Source of the DNA: Bacteroidales bacterium
GTDB lineage: Bacteria > Bacteroidota > Bacteroidia > Bacteroidales > Muribaculaceae
NCBI GenBank assembly: GCA_014800815.1
Contig: JAAVFI010000078.1
Location: 1-57,416, forward strand
Direction: 5' to 3'
DNA length: 57,416 bases
Below are positions 17,501 through 27,698 of this stretch, piece by piece. Positions within the stretch are counted from its first letter, which is position 1, and each line of letters starts with the position of its first letter. The position numbers and the translations under genes are program-made. The notes beneath the pieces were generated by a model. It was not told the origin of the DNA and ran no database searches. It was given only the letters and a program-made list of their open reading frames with translations.

Positions 17501-18670
17501 AGCCGCGTAGCCGGTCTGCTCAATGCTAACGGCGGACGCCTCTATCTCGGTGTCAACAACGACGGCTATGAGGTGGGCCTCTGCGATGATTTCAAGTATT
17601 TCGAGCGCAAACCTGTCAAAGTCGGCAACTTCGTTTCGAAAATCCGCAATATCGACAACCTGTGTGTATTCCTTGAGAATCTTGTCAACAACGTTTTCGG
17701 TCCGAGCATCGCCCGAAAGATAGAAATTTCAGCCGACGATGAGGCCGAGAAGGGTGTTGTGCTCATTTCTGTGGCCGAGTCGCTCGACCCCGTATTCATC
17801 AACGGCCGACTGTTTGTGCGTCAGAGCGGACAGTCGACTCGTGAATATCACGGCAGCGATATCGACGATTTCGTAAAGGAACGCAAAGAGCTCAAGGCCG
17901 AAAGAGCACATCTTCTTATTACGGAAGAGCAGATTTCAGAACCTGAGAAAGAAGACTCGACGAATGTTCAACCCGTTTCGACACCGCTGGTTGCACCTTC
18001 AGAAGAAGATCTTAAGCCCGAAGCCGTCGAAGAAAATACCGAAGCAACAAATATCCTCGCAACATCGCACTGGCTACCCAATGTGTGCCACAGCTATGAA
18101 GTGGGCTTTGCCGACCCCTACGGTTATCTCTACTTCATGGATGATAACAAGCTGATATTCTCTACTGTAGACTTGTATAAAGAACCCGGAACGGATTGCA
18201 GACTTGCCCTGGTGATTCCTCACGAACGCGCCGATGAATTCCTTGTGCTCGGCTTCGACAACGAACGGGCGCTCAAAGTCAATCTGCAGGAGATTTACTC
18301 CAAGGGAGAGAATATGGAGCTGGATATCAATGGCGAGTACAAACTGATGTTTGCAGCTATCGTCGGAAAAGACGATATGCTCGTGTGCATCGGTACGGAT
18401 AGCGGCGGAAACCTCTGGAAACGAGCCAATAGAGTATCGGGTATCGAATTGGGGCACCTTACATCCACACCTCGCCGACTCCACGACGCACCCATTCACC
18501 ACACCTTCGGCTATGAGGTGGCAGCTCCTTCGGCGGCAGAACGTCTCGCTGACTGTCTGGCCGACAAACTGCCTTCCAAGCGATTCGGTGTCACGCTCAG
18601 AGTAAAAGAAGGTTCGAGCGCCCTGCAATTCAAAATTGATGAACTGACTAAAGATTGTCAAAATGGCTGA
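14546..18670 (+). CDS. large multidomain protein with AlbA_2 (Schlafen-type) domain
   Basis: 1374 residues, no signal peptide or membrane helix, so cytoplasmic. Regions: ~48-155 beta-rich and OB/S1-like (CRVKGFDNYGRPVLAHM, SKGQKIRCKFTRMTPRFFQL); ~170-500 helical; ~575-740 two more OB-like stretches (GFLARIIDVRPDGSYIFSL, SVGDVVRCRLEQTGKQGQV); ~770-940 helical; ~946-1113 an AlbA_2 domain (PF04326) with SESKYLEFKTS and LNANGGRLYLGVNNDGYEVG; an acidic linker; ~1170-1374 beta-rich C-terminus (LVLGFDNERALKVNLQEIY). AlbA_2 domains bind nucleic acid and occur in defence proteins and regulators. OB-like folds also suggest RNA or DNA binding. The overall architecture is not one I recognise. It overlaps the glycosyltransferase start by 8 bp. 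Confidence 0.85.
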   Translation: MEYIIDESYDFPVLPGSADADNFLLQIASSDGSDFVELPKLPFQKRKNYPLPPKLLCRVKGFDNYGRPVLAHMIAPYVNELYARTFERGETFECEVTGVPDKPGEDPYIVRDNNGIFFRMADSERMLSKGQKIRCKFTRMTPRFFQLKRVDEGSKLPFYAPSAIFDAIGLKSHAREFVSGMIDRWPEMSVVREEITAQNPLWPMTLHHTVMRLLPDWLSKARLVRNRKALRRLIEVLRDGVLYLLEGSGFLNAVPNENRRALRQQLTEMAESVEPYRQTFELITHKRHNAFIESLLDKLQKSGYLYHPAEQFAVLMIIFRLYPETVGNYLNRIFESIFGRDLDNWRREPFRSAFVEQFEIYVRQSRDEIEALPLAESREQKSRLEAIITAIALRLILSDRQDDNLDLINRSESLFYKYISILRPLNTEALLTKSFLALLGADVSSRLSYEQLKEPMMMMTHATVLPAGDIMTRITSTHRYTGNDVDVSISSGGIRLSLSKRRDMTEEVIPSGLMPWLSPQIVLNGIPKLSGSRLNKISEHNQWWHNIETGLFDYVKPVETAEAQTPIPVRKAEKQDEVYIVIDSVEDAYTNNPTFICHIEDDEFEYGTGILKRDQIIGYNLRQPYERAYKNADRTQLGFLARIIDVRPDGSYIFSLRERVDDFIAESFNFKETFTAIIAGVNERDYSAISYNGIGLFVIRDNEAGANLSVGDVVRCRLEQTGKQGQVRAFALEVSDDPADRIEKGEAFVTLMRGIGEGVSDNEDSEDIDLREEELMRDIDEILTPGDLREIIGIIRFKAIAETDLIKAYDYLRFARILALVLGDNRLAEQLGTHAALLSQHQYYATNSRIDAEELESLQPAALPDPLLRLIYHRLEMVSWLDKPEKMGDLYRTVNEPANELEGSIARLVLSYNMLHTSDSETNDYIGEIKREIMHKLNVNNETRRGKYYGSESKYLEFKTSIIYPAVAPGEEMREDPEAQQFHIMSRVAGLLNANGGRLYLGVNNDGYEVGLCDDFKYFERKPVKVGNFVSKIRNIDNLCVFLENLVNNVFGPSIARKIEISADDEAEKGVVLISVAESLDPVFINGRLFVRQSGQSTREYHGSDIDDFVKERKELKAERAHLLITEEQISEPEKEDSTNVQPVSTPLVAPSEEDLKPEAVEENTEATNILATSHWLPNVCHSYEVGFADPYGYLYFMDDNKLIFSTVDLYKEPGTDCRLALVIPHERADEFLVLGFDNERALKVNLQEIYSKGENMELDINGEYKLMFAAIVGKDDMLVCIGTDSGGNLWKRANRVSGIELGHLTSTPRRLHDAPIHHTFGYEVAAPSAAERLADCLADKLPSKRFGVTLRVKEGSSALQFKIDELTKDCQNG

Positions 18671-19418
18671 AAAACATCCTCTCTTTTCGATAATTACGGT
18701 GTGCTATAATGCCGCACCGACCCTCGCCCGCACTCTCGAAAGTGTAGACAGTCAGTCGTGCCGAGACTATGAGCACATCATAGTAGACGGAGCTTCGACC
18801 GACGGCAGTCAGGACCTGGTGGCAGGTATGCCTAATGAGCTGCGCCGCATAGTCTCCGAACCAGACAAAGGGCTCTACGATGCTATGAACAAGGGTGTAA
18901 GTCTGTCGAAAGGTTCTTACCTGATATTCCTTAACGCAGGCGACAAGTTCCACTCCTCCGACACCCTCGCACTCTTCGAGGAGAAGATACATGCCGAAGA
19001 TATGCCCGGTATACTCTACGGCCAAACCGATATTGTGGATGAGGACGGCCGCAGAATCGGTCCGCGTCACCTTCTCGCTCCCGACAATCTTACGCTCGAT
19101 TCGTTTGCCGAAGGCATGGTGGTATGTCATCAGGCCTTTGTGGCCCTCAAAAGAATAGTTGGCTTTTTCAATCTGAAATATCGCTACTCCGCTGATTACG
19201 AGTGGTGTATAAGATGTCTGCAACATTCCCGAAAGAATATCGGTTTGGGCGACACAGTAGTGATAGACTACCTGAGCGAAGGCCTTACCACCAAGCATCA
19301 CAAGGCATCGCTGATCGAGCGCTTCAAAATAATGCGTTATTATTACGGTTTAATCCCCACGCTCCGTCGGCACATAGGTTTCTATGCCCGCTGGAGAAAA
19401 AGGCAAAAACAACAATGA
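18663..19418 (+). CDS. family 2 glycosyltransferase
   Basis: 251 residues with the GT-A fold of GT2 enzymes: FSIITVCYNAAPTLARTLES (nucleotide-binding strand), DYEHIIVDGASTDGSQDL, SEPDKGLYDAMNKGVSLSKG, then FLNAGDKF in the place of the DxD metal site, and the acceptor-side ADYEWCIRCL. It probably adds a sugar to a cell-surface glycan; donor and acceptor unknown. The C-terminus is basic (RWRKRQKQQ). Translationally coupled to both neighbours (8-bp overlap before, ATGA overlap after), although they do not suggest a glycan pathway. Confidence 0.92.
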   Translation: MAEKHPLFSIITVCYNAAPTLARTLESVDSQSCRDYEHIIVDGASTDGSQDLVAGMPNELRRIVSEPDKGLYDAMNKGVSLSKGSYLIFLNAGDKFHSSDTLALFEEKIHAEDMPGILYGQTDIVDEDGRRIGPRHLLAPDNLTLDSFAEGMVVCHQAFVALKRIVGFFNLKYRYSADYEWCIRCLQHSRKNIGLGDTVVIDYLSEGLTTKHHKASLIERFKIMRYYYGLIPTLRRHIGFYARWRKRQKQQ

Positions 19419-19746
19419 TACTATTTAATACGACATACTGCATTGACAAACCTTGTGCCGATGCATTCATAGGATATCTAAGAGACGTATATATTCCTGC
19501 TGCCGAAGAACTCGGATTCTATTCGCCCCTCATCACCGAGATGCGAGGGCCAGGAGAACCCAATGCGCTGACGGGTGCGGAGACCCGCACGTTCGCCCTG
19601 CAGCTTCGCGTGCCTTCAGAGGACGTTTTCAATAAATTTCAGACCTCGGTGCTCCCCGGCCTGTATTCCACTCTCGGCAAGCAGTTCGGAAGTTCGGTGG
19701 CACTCTTCGAGTCGGCACTTGACGTAATCCACGATCCCTCTAAGAA

Positions 19747-19750
<4 letters not shown>
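19415..19750 (+). CDS. DUF4286 family protein
   Basis: 111 residues, taken from the ATG at 19415, which overlaps the glycosyltransferase stop as [24 protein letters not shown], then [20 protein letters not shown] and [11 protein letters not shown] are typical of DUF4286, a small ferredoxin-like-fold family of Bacteroidota often found directly upstream of ruvC, as here. Function unknown. A longer frame starting at 19202 runs inside the glycosyltransferase gene in another frame and is rejected. Confidence 0.88.
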
Positions 19751-22334
<2,584 letters not shown>

Positions 22335-22345
22335 GGGATTTTTTG

Positions 22346-22353
22346 TAATTTTG
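22346..22353 (+). promoter_or_regulatory. -7 box upstream of trpS
   Basis: TAATTTTG in the 41-bp gap after ligA, 22 bp before the trpS ATG. No TTTG at -33. It may give trpS its own promoter within the long run. Confidence 0.55.
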
Positions 22354-22375
22354 CATAAATATAATTCAGAACTAT

Positions 22376-23449
22376 ATGGCAACTCCAAATAAAGAAATAG
22401 TACTCAGTGGCATACGTGCTACAGGCAACCTCCACCTCGGCAACTACTTCGGCGCCCTGCGCAAGTTCGTTGCCGTGCAGGACGACTACGACTGCAACTT
22501 CTTCATTGCCGACCTCCACGCACTCACCACTAATCCCGATCCGAATCAGCTTCATGCCAATGTAAAGAGTATTCTTGCCGAATACCTTGCAGCCGGTCTT
22601 GACCCTGAGAAGTCCACAATATTTGTGCAGAGCGATGTCCCCGAAATTTCGGAGATGTATCTTCTGCTTAACATGCATGTAGGTATCGGCGAACTTATGC
22701 GTACCGCTTCTTTCAAAGACAAGGCCCGCAAGGCTCTCGGTATAGGCACTCCCGCCGATGACTCCGACGAGGCTTTCGAGAAAGAAATAATCGGTGCGTC
22801 CACCAACAAACGCGTCAATGCCGGCCTCCTCACCTATCCTACCCTTATGGCTGTGGATATCCTTATCCAGAAAGCTAATAAAGTTCCCGTAGGCAAGGAC
22901 CAGCTGCAGCACCTCGAACTAACACGCCGCTTCGCACGCCGCTTCAACTCGTTCTACGGCGTAGATCTTTTCCCCGAACCTACCGATTTCGATTTCGGTG
23001 GCGCTCCCGTGAAAGTTCCCGGTCTCGACGGCTCCGGTAAAATGGGTAAGAGCGAAGGCAACTGCATCTACCTCATTGATGATCCTAAGGTGCTTCGCAA
23101 GAAAGTGATGAGGGCTATGACCGACGAAGGTCCCAAAGAACCTAATTCGCCTATGACAGAGCCTATTGCCAACCTATTTACACTTCTCGAACTTACATCG
23201 ACTCCGGAAATCGTAACTTCTTTCCGCGAGGCTTATGCCGACTGCTCTATTCGCTACGGCGACCTCAAGAAGCAGCTCGCCGAAGATATCCTCAATATCA
23301 CAACACCTATTCGCGAACGCGTCAACGACATCCTGGCAGACGATGCTTATCTCAGTCAGGTGGTGAAACGCGGCGCAGAAAAAGCCCGTGAGCGTGCCTC
23401 GCAGACACTTGCCGAGATGCGTCAGATAATGGGTATACGTAAGTTCTGA
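22376..23449 (+). CDS. trpS: tryptophan--tRNA ligase
   Basis: 357-residue class I aminoacyl-tRNA synthetase that charges tRNA-Trp. The HIGH motif appears as TGNLHLGNYFGALR (residues ~15-28) and KMSKS as GSGKMGKSEGNCIYL (~220-234). DLHALTTNPDP and QKANKVPVGKDQLQHLELTR are TrpRS signatures. The N-terminal part contains the usual IRATGNLHLGNY. Length slightly above the 330-residue norm owing to an insertion at ~115-145 (GIGTPADDSDEAFEKEIIG). Followed by rpoN after 4 bp. Confidence 0.97.
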   Translation: MATPNKEIVLSGIRATGNLHLGNYFGALRKFVAVQDDYDCNFFIADLHALTTNPDPNQLHANVKSILAEYLAAGLDPEKSTIFVQSDVPEISEMYLLLNMHVGIGELMRTASFKDKARKALGIGTPADDSDEAFEKEIIGASTNKRVNAGLLTYPTLMAVDILIQKANKVPVGKDQLQHLELTRRFARRFNSFYGVDLFPEPTDFDFGGAPVKVPGLDGSGKMGKSEGNCIYLIDDPKVLRKKVMRAMTDEGPKEPNSPMTEPIANLFTLLELTSTPEIVTSFREAYADCSIRYGDLKKQLAEDILNITTPIRERVNDILADDAYLSQVVKRGAEKARERASQTLAEMRQIMGIRKF

Positions 23450-23453
23450 TACT

Positions 23454-24923
23454 TTGTCTCAGGTTCGAGAATCTCTTTCGCTTCAGCAGAAGCAGGCGTT
23501 GCAGCAGCGTCTCAATCCTCAGAATGTGGCATTGGGACGCATGCTGGAGATGTCTGTGCCCGAACTTGAAGATGCAATCAGGCGCGAAATCGACGAGAAT
23601 CCCGCTCTCGAAGTGAGTGAACAGAGTCTGCCGGACAGCGACGACAGAGGTTTTGGCGAAAGTGCCGAACAACTGCAGCTTGCCGACTACTCCGATGCCG
23701 ACGATATCCCTGATGCCATGCGTGGGTTCCGCTCTGCGCTGCAGGCGGCCGACAACACCGATGCCGGCACTCTTGCCGTAGAGGAGGGGCACTCCCTCAT
23801 TGATGTTGTAATGCTCGGTTTGGCCTCGGAATGTTCTATGGATGAGCGTGATGAAAAAATCGCACGTCATCTCGCGGGAAATCTCGACAGCAACGGATAT
23901 CTTCGCCGTCCTCTCTCTGTTATCGCCGACGATATTGCCATTGCCGAAGGTTTCGAACCTGATGAAAACCGTATCAATGAGCTTTTTGAGGCTATAAGGC
24001 ATCTCGACCCTCCGGGTATCGGAGCTGTCGATTTACGTGATTGCCTCCTGCTGCAGATTGAGCGACTCCCCGAAAGCAAGGAAAGGGATGTTGCCGATGA
24101 GATTCTGCGAGACAACTTCGACCTGTTCTCGCACCGTCATTTTGACCGCCTGCTTGCGGCGCTTGATACTGACAAGGAAACACTGGGAGAGGCTCTTGAT
24201 CTGATAAGGACGCTGAATCCCAAACCCGCTTCGGCTCTTGACCCCGGTGTCAGTGCCGACAGAGCACGACATATCACTCCTGATGCCTCTGTGGAATATA
24301 ATCCTGAGTACGACAGATTTACCATAACTCTGCTCGGTAATATCCCCGAACTGACCATTGAGAGTTCTTTCGTGGCAGGACTGCCGGAGAATAACAAAGA
24401 GACGGAATCCGGCTCGGCAAGACAGCGCAAGAATGCGGCATTTGCCTTTGTGCGCAAGCGCTACGACGATGCCAACGCATTCATTCAACTGCTGAAGATG
24501 CGTTCGTCGACGCTCCTCAGTATTATTACCGCCATCGCCGGGCTGCAGAAACCATTCTTTGTCAGCGGCGAAAAGGCGGATATAAGGCCCATGGTACTCC
24601 GTGATGTTGCGGAAATTACGGGACTTGATCAGTCTGTGATTTCGCGCGCGACTTCAGGAAAATATATTTCGACTAACTACGGAATATTTCCGCTGAAATT
24701 GTTCTTTAATGAAAGGCCCGATGCGGCATCTGATGTATCTTCTCATCAGATATTACATGCACTCGGGCAGATTATAGAACATGAAGACAAACACAACCCG
24801 TTGAGCGACAGAGAACTCGGCGACAGACTCGAAGCTGCCGGATTCAATATCGCTCGCCGTACTATAGCCAAGTATCGCGAAAAACTTGGCATCCCCGTAG
24901 CACGTCTTCGTAAAGGCTTATAA
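23454..24923 (+). CDS. rpoN: RNA polymerase sigma-54 factor
   Basis: 489 residues. Sigma-54 directs polymerase to -24/-12 promoters and needs an AAA+ activator. The N-terminal Gln/Leu-rich region I (SLQQKQALQQRLNPQ, ELEDAIRREIDENPALEV) contacts activators. The core-binding domain follows at ~120-300. The C-terminal DNA-binding part has FVSGEKADIRPMVLRDVAEI and the RpoN box ARRTIAKYREKLGIP (~468-482). No ATG is suitable; the start is a TTG at 23454, 4 bp after trpS, and the frame reads directly into the family N-terminus. No sigma-54 activator gene is in the window. Confidence 0.95.
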   Translation: MSQVRESLSLQQKQALQQRLNPQNVALGRMLEMSVPELEDAIRREIDENPALEVSEQSLPDSDDRGFGESAEQLQLADYSDADDIPDAMRGFRSALQAADNTDAGTLAVEEGHSLIDVVMLGLASECSMDERDEKIARHLAGNLDSNGYLRRPLSVIADDIAIAEGFEPDENRINELFEAIRHLDPPGIGAVDLRDCLLLQIERLPESKERDVADEILRDNFDLFSHRHFDRLLAALDTDKETLGEALDLIRTLNPKPASALDPGVSADRARHITPDASVEYNPEYDRFTITLLGNIPELTIESSFVAGLPENNKETESGSARQRKNAAFAFVRKRYDDANAFIQLLKMRSSTLLSIITAIAGLQKPFFVSGEKADIRPMVLRDVAEITGLDQSVISRATSGKYISTNYGIFPLKLFFNERPDAASDVSSHQILHALGQIIEHEDKHNPLSDRELGDRLEAAGFNIARRTIAKYREKLGIPVARLRKGL

Positions 24924-24925
24924 TT

Positions 24926-25561
24926 ATGGATACTAACACATCCCGTAAACCTCTGGCAATAGCAGCTTCATTGCTGAGCGATATATTCTCACCACTGCTT
25001 GTACCGACTTTCGGCATGGCTGTGGCGCTGTTTCTCACACGCCTGCACTATCTGCCTTTAGGAGTGCGCCTTTGGGCACTTTTCGGCATATTCGCAATAA
25101 CTTGCCTCATCCCCCTCACCACCATACTAATTCTTATGAAGGCCGGCAAGGTGAGCGATGCCTCGATTTCCGACCGAAAGCAGCGTCCGATACCCTACGC
25201 CGTCTCCATACTTTGCTATCTCGGAGCAACTTTCTATGTAAGATATATGGGTGCGCCGCACTGGCTTGAAATGTTTTTCCTGGGAGCCGCAGCGGTCTCC
25301 GCAATTTCCCTGATCATCACCTATGTATGGAAAATCAGTGCTCACACCGGTGCCGTAGGTGGTTTGGCATCAATTATATTCTGGCTTGCATGCCACGGAT
25401 ATATAGAATCGCACGGACTCGTCTGGGCCTCTGCAGGATTCCTGTTGGTAGGACTCATCTCGTGGGCGCGCCTCTATCTTAACCGTCACACACTCGGACA
25501 GGTTGCAGCAGGTGCGGCACTATCCTTTACAATCGTTTATATAATCATATCTTTTGTTTGA
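24926..25561 (+). CDS. PAP2-like integral membrane protein
   Basis: 211 residues with about six hydrophobic helices. It resembles the PAP2 lipid phosphatase family: SDRKQRPIPY (motif-1-like), KISAHTGAVGG (motif 2, with SxH) and RLYLNRHTLGQVAAG (motif 3, R-x5-H-x3). In classical enzymes motif 3 ends in Asp; here that place holds Gln. If active it would dephosphorylate a lipid phosphate such as undecaprenyl diphosphate in the inner membrane. The Gln makes catalysis uncertain, although this form seems common in Bacteroidales. It starts 2 bp after rpoN. Confidence 0.75.
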   Translation: MDTNTSRKPLAIAASLLSDIFSPLLVPTFGMAVALFLTRLHYLPLGVRLWALFGIFAITCLIPLTTILILMKAGKVSDASISDRKQRPIPYAVSILCYLGATFYVRYMGAPHWLEMFFLGAAAVSAISLIITYVWKISAHTGAVGGLASIIFWLACHGYIESHGLVWASAGFLLVGLISWARLYLNRHTLGQVAAGAALSFTIVYIIISFV

Positions 25562-25572
25562 ATATCAATAAT

Positions 25573-26097
25573 ATGGCTCAATCAGATATCACACCGAAAG
25601 TAAGTATAATTATGGGTAGTACTTCCGATCTGCCCGTTATGCGCAAGGCTGCCGACTTTCTCGAGCAGATGGAAATACCCTTCGAAATGCACGCTCTCAG
25701 CGCACATCGCACACCTAAAGCAGTAGATGAGTTCGCAACCAATGCGCAGGGTCGCGGTATCGAAGTGATAATTGCTGCCGCCGGCATGGCTGCCGCTCTC
25801 CCCGGTGTCATTGCGGCTCTTACACAGATACCCGTTATCGGTGTGCCTATCGCATCTACACTCGACGGTGTTGACGCCCTCCTCTCTATCGTTCAGATGC
25901 CCCCGAGCATTCCTACCGCAACCGTAGGTATCAATGGTGCTCTTAATGCCGCTGTCCTCGCAGTGCGTATTCTGTCGTTAAAGGACAAGGAGCTTGCTCA
26001 GCGTTACTCTGATTATTGCGCGACACTTTCTGCAAAAGTAGTAAAGGCAGATGCTGAACTGGCCGCAATCAAGGACTATAAATTCAAAATCGACTGA
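25573..26097 (+). CDS. purE: N5-carboxyaminoimidazole ribonucleotide mutase
   Basis: 174 residues. PurE rearranges N5-CAIR to CAIR in purine synthesis. The phosphate and active-site loops IIMGSTSDLPVM and ALSAHRTPKAVDEFA are seen, together with AAAGMAAALPGVIAALT and TVGINGALNAAVLAVRIL. The SAHRTP form is that of class I PurE, which normally works with PurK; purK is not in the window. I take the ATG at 25573 (MAQSD), 11 bp after the previous stop, over a TTG at 25558. Confidence 0.96.
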   Translation: MAQSDITPKVSIIMGSTSDLPVMRKAADFLEQMEIPFEMHALSAHRTPKAVDEFATNAQGRGIEVIIAAAGMAAALPGVIAALTQIPVIGVPIASTLDGVDALLSIVQMPPSIPTATVGINGALNAAVLAVRILSLKDKELAQRYSDYCATLSAKVVKADAELAAIKDYKFKID

Positions 26098-26099
26098 TT

Positions 26100-27698
26100 G
26101 TGACAGCACAAAATCTTAATGAAGCCGCAACTCTCCGCCGAAAGGTGGTGCAGGCTCATATAGCAGATCTTACTATCGGAGCACCTGCCGATGTTGCCGT
26201 ACAGTCGATGACGACGACATCCACGCTCGATACGGAAGCGTCTGTAGCTCAGGCTCTCGCACTCGCCGAGGTCGGAGCAAAACTTGTACGTCTCACTGCT
26301 CAGGGTGTCAATCACGCCGCCAACCTTGCTGTAATCAGCCGCCGTCTGCGCGAAGAAGGTTGCAATGTCCCCTTGGTGGCCGACATCCACTTCAATCCTG
26401 CTGCAGCCTACGAGGCCGCCCTGCATGTGGAGAAAGTAAGAATCAATCCGGGCAACTTCTTTGACCCCGGACGCACCTTCCGTAAAATGACTTTTACCGA
26501 TGAGGAATATGCTAACGAACTTGCTAAGATAAGAGAGAAGTTCGTGCCTTTCCTGCAGCTTTGCAAAGAGCACCACACAGCCCTGCGTATCGGTGTGAAT
26601 CACGGTTCGTTGAGCGACAGAATCATGAGCCGCTTCGGCGACGGCGCAGAGGGTATGGTAGAATCCGCACTTGAATTCCTCAGAATATGCCGCGACGAGA
26701 ATTTCACCGATGTCGTTGTGTCTATCAAGGCATCTGATGTACCCGTAATGACAGATACAGTGCGTCTGCTCGTTGAAAAAATGGAGGCCGAGAATATGGC
26801 GTACCCCCTGCATCTCGGTGTGACAGAGGCCGGTAACGCTCTCGAAGGACGCATCAAATCAGCCGTCGGCATAGGCTCGCTGCTCAGCGACGGTATCGGA
26901 GACACTATACGTGTTTCGCTGAGTGAAGACCCTGTGAATGAGATTCCTGTGGCTCGCGAACTCGTGGCGCATACCATGCGTAATCTTGTGGAATCCGGCA
27001 AGTTCGGAGGTCCCCGCAGAAAGCGCTCCAAGGGCCGCAGAAAATCTGTAGAGACTGCCGGAGTAGGAGGAAATACTGCTACAGGAATTCTCTATGACAC
27101 AGTGGCAACAGACGCTGAAGGCTTGAAAGTCATCGAGTTGTCGTCTGCCTCCAAAATCGCTGAGGCAAGACACGCCATTGATGCCGACACCACGGGCGCA
27201 CCCTACCTCACCATAGTTTCCTATCCTGAGATAAGCAGCCGTGAAGAACTCATCATTGCGGCGTCGTGCGACTTGGGCGCCCTTCTGCTCGACGGCTACA
27301 GAGACGCTATCAGCATCAAATCTCCTCTGTTGACCGAAGAAGAGAGCGTTGACTTATGCCGCAAGATAATTCAGGCGGCAGGTCTCGCCCGCTATCAGGC
27401 TGAGATTGTAGCTTGTCCCGGATGCGGCCGCACACTCTTCGCACTCCCCGAAGCTCTCGAAAAAGTTAAGCAGGCTTGCTTGCATCTAAAGCACCTCAAG
27501 ATCGCCGTAATGGGATGTATAGTCAACGGTCCCGGTGAAATGGCCGGTGCCGACTACGGTTATGTAGGAGCTGCAGCAGGCAATGTCAGTATATATCGCG
27601 GCACAGAATGTGTGCACCGCAATATCCCGCAGGATCAAGCTCTTAATGCTCTTATCGAGCTTATTAAGGCTGACGGTCAGTGGGTGGAAAACAAGTGA
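26100..27698 (+). CDS. ispG: 4-hydroxy-3-methylbut-2-en-1-yl diphosphate synthase
   Basis: 532 residues; the MEP-pathway enzyme before IspH, turning MEcPP into HMBPP. Start is GTG at 26100. The TIM barrel part carries VQSMTTTSTLDTEASV, LVADIHFNPAAA, KVRINPGNFFDPGRTF and IGVNHGSLSDRIMSRFGD. The iron-sulfur domain at the C-terminus has ACPGCGRTLF and VMGCIVNGPGEM with three cysteines and the Glu ligand. Between them is the extra domain of the long form known in Bacteroidota and plants. Those are usually about 600 residues, so the insert here looks reduced, and it begins with a very basic linker (PRRKRSKGRRKS). Starts 2 bp after purE. Confidence 0.95.
   Translation: MTAQNLNEAATLRRKVVQAHIADLTIGAPADVAVQSMTTTSTLDTEASVAQALALAEVGAKLVRLTAQGVNHAANLAVISRRLREEGCNVPLVADIHFNPAAAYEAALHVEKVRINPGNFFDPGRTFRKMTFTDEEYANELAKIREKFVPFLQLCKEHHTALRIGVNHGSLSDRIMSRFGDGAEGMVESALEFLRICRDENFTDVVVSIKASDVPVMTDTVRLLVEKMEAENMAYPLHLGVTEAGNALEGRIKSAVGIGSLLSDGIGDTIRVSLSEDPVNEIPVARELVAHTMRNLVESGKFGGPRRKRSKGRRKSVETAGVGGNTATGILYDTVATDAEGLKVIELSSASKIAEARHAIDADTTGAPYLTIVSYPEISSREELIIAASCDLGALLLDGYRDAISIKSPLLTEEESVDLCRKIIQAAGLARYQAEIVACPGCGRTLFALPEALEKVKQACLHLKHLKIAVMGCIVNGPGEMAGADYGYVGAAAGNVSIYRGTECVHRNIPQDQALNALIELIKADGQWVENK

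Noticed and set aside
19202-19414. Upstream extension of the DUF4286 reading frame
   Set aside because: It runs out of frame inside the glycosyltransferase gene; the DUF4286 family start is at 19415, which overlaps the stop codon as ATGA.
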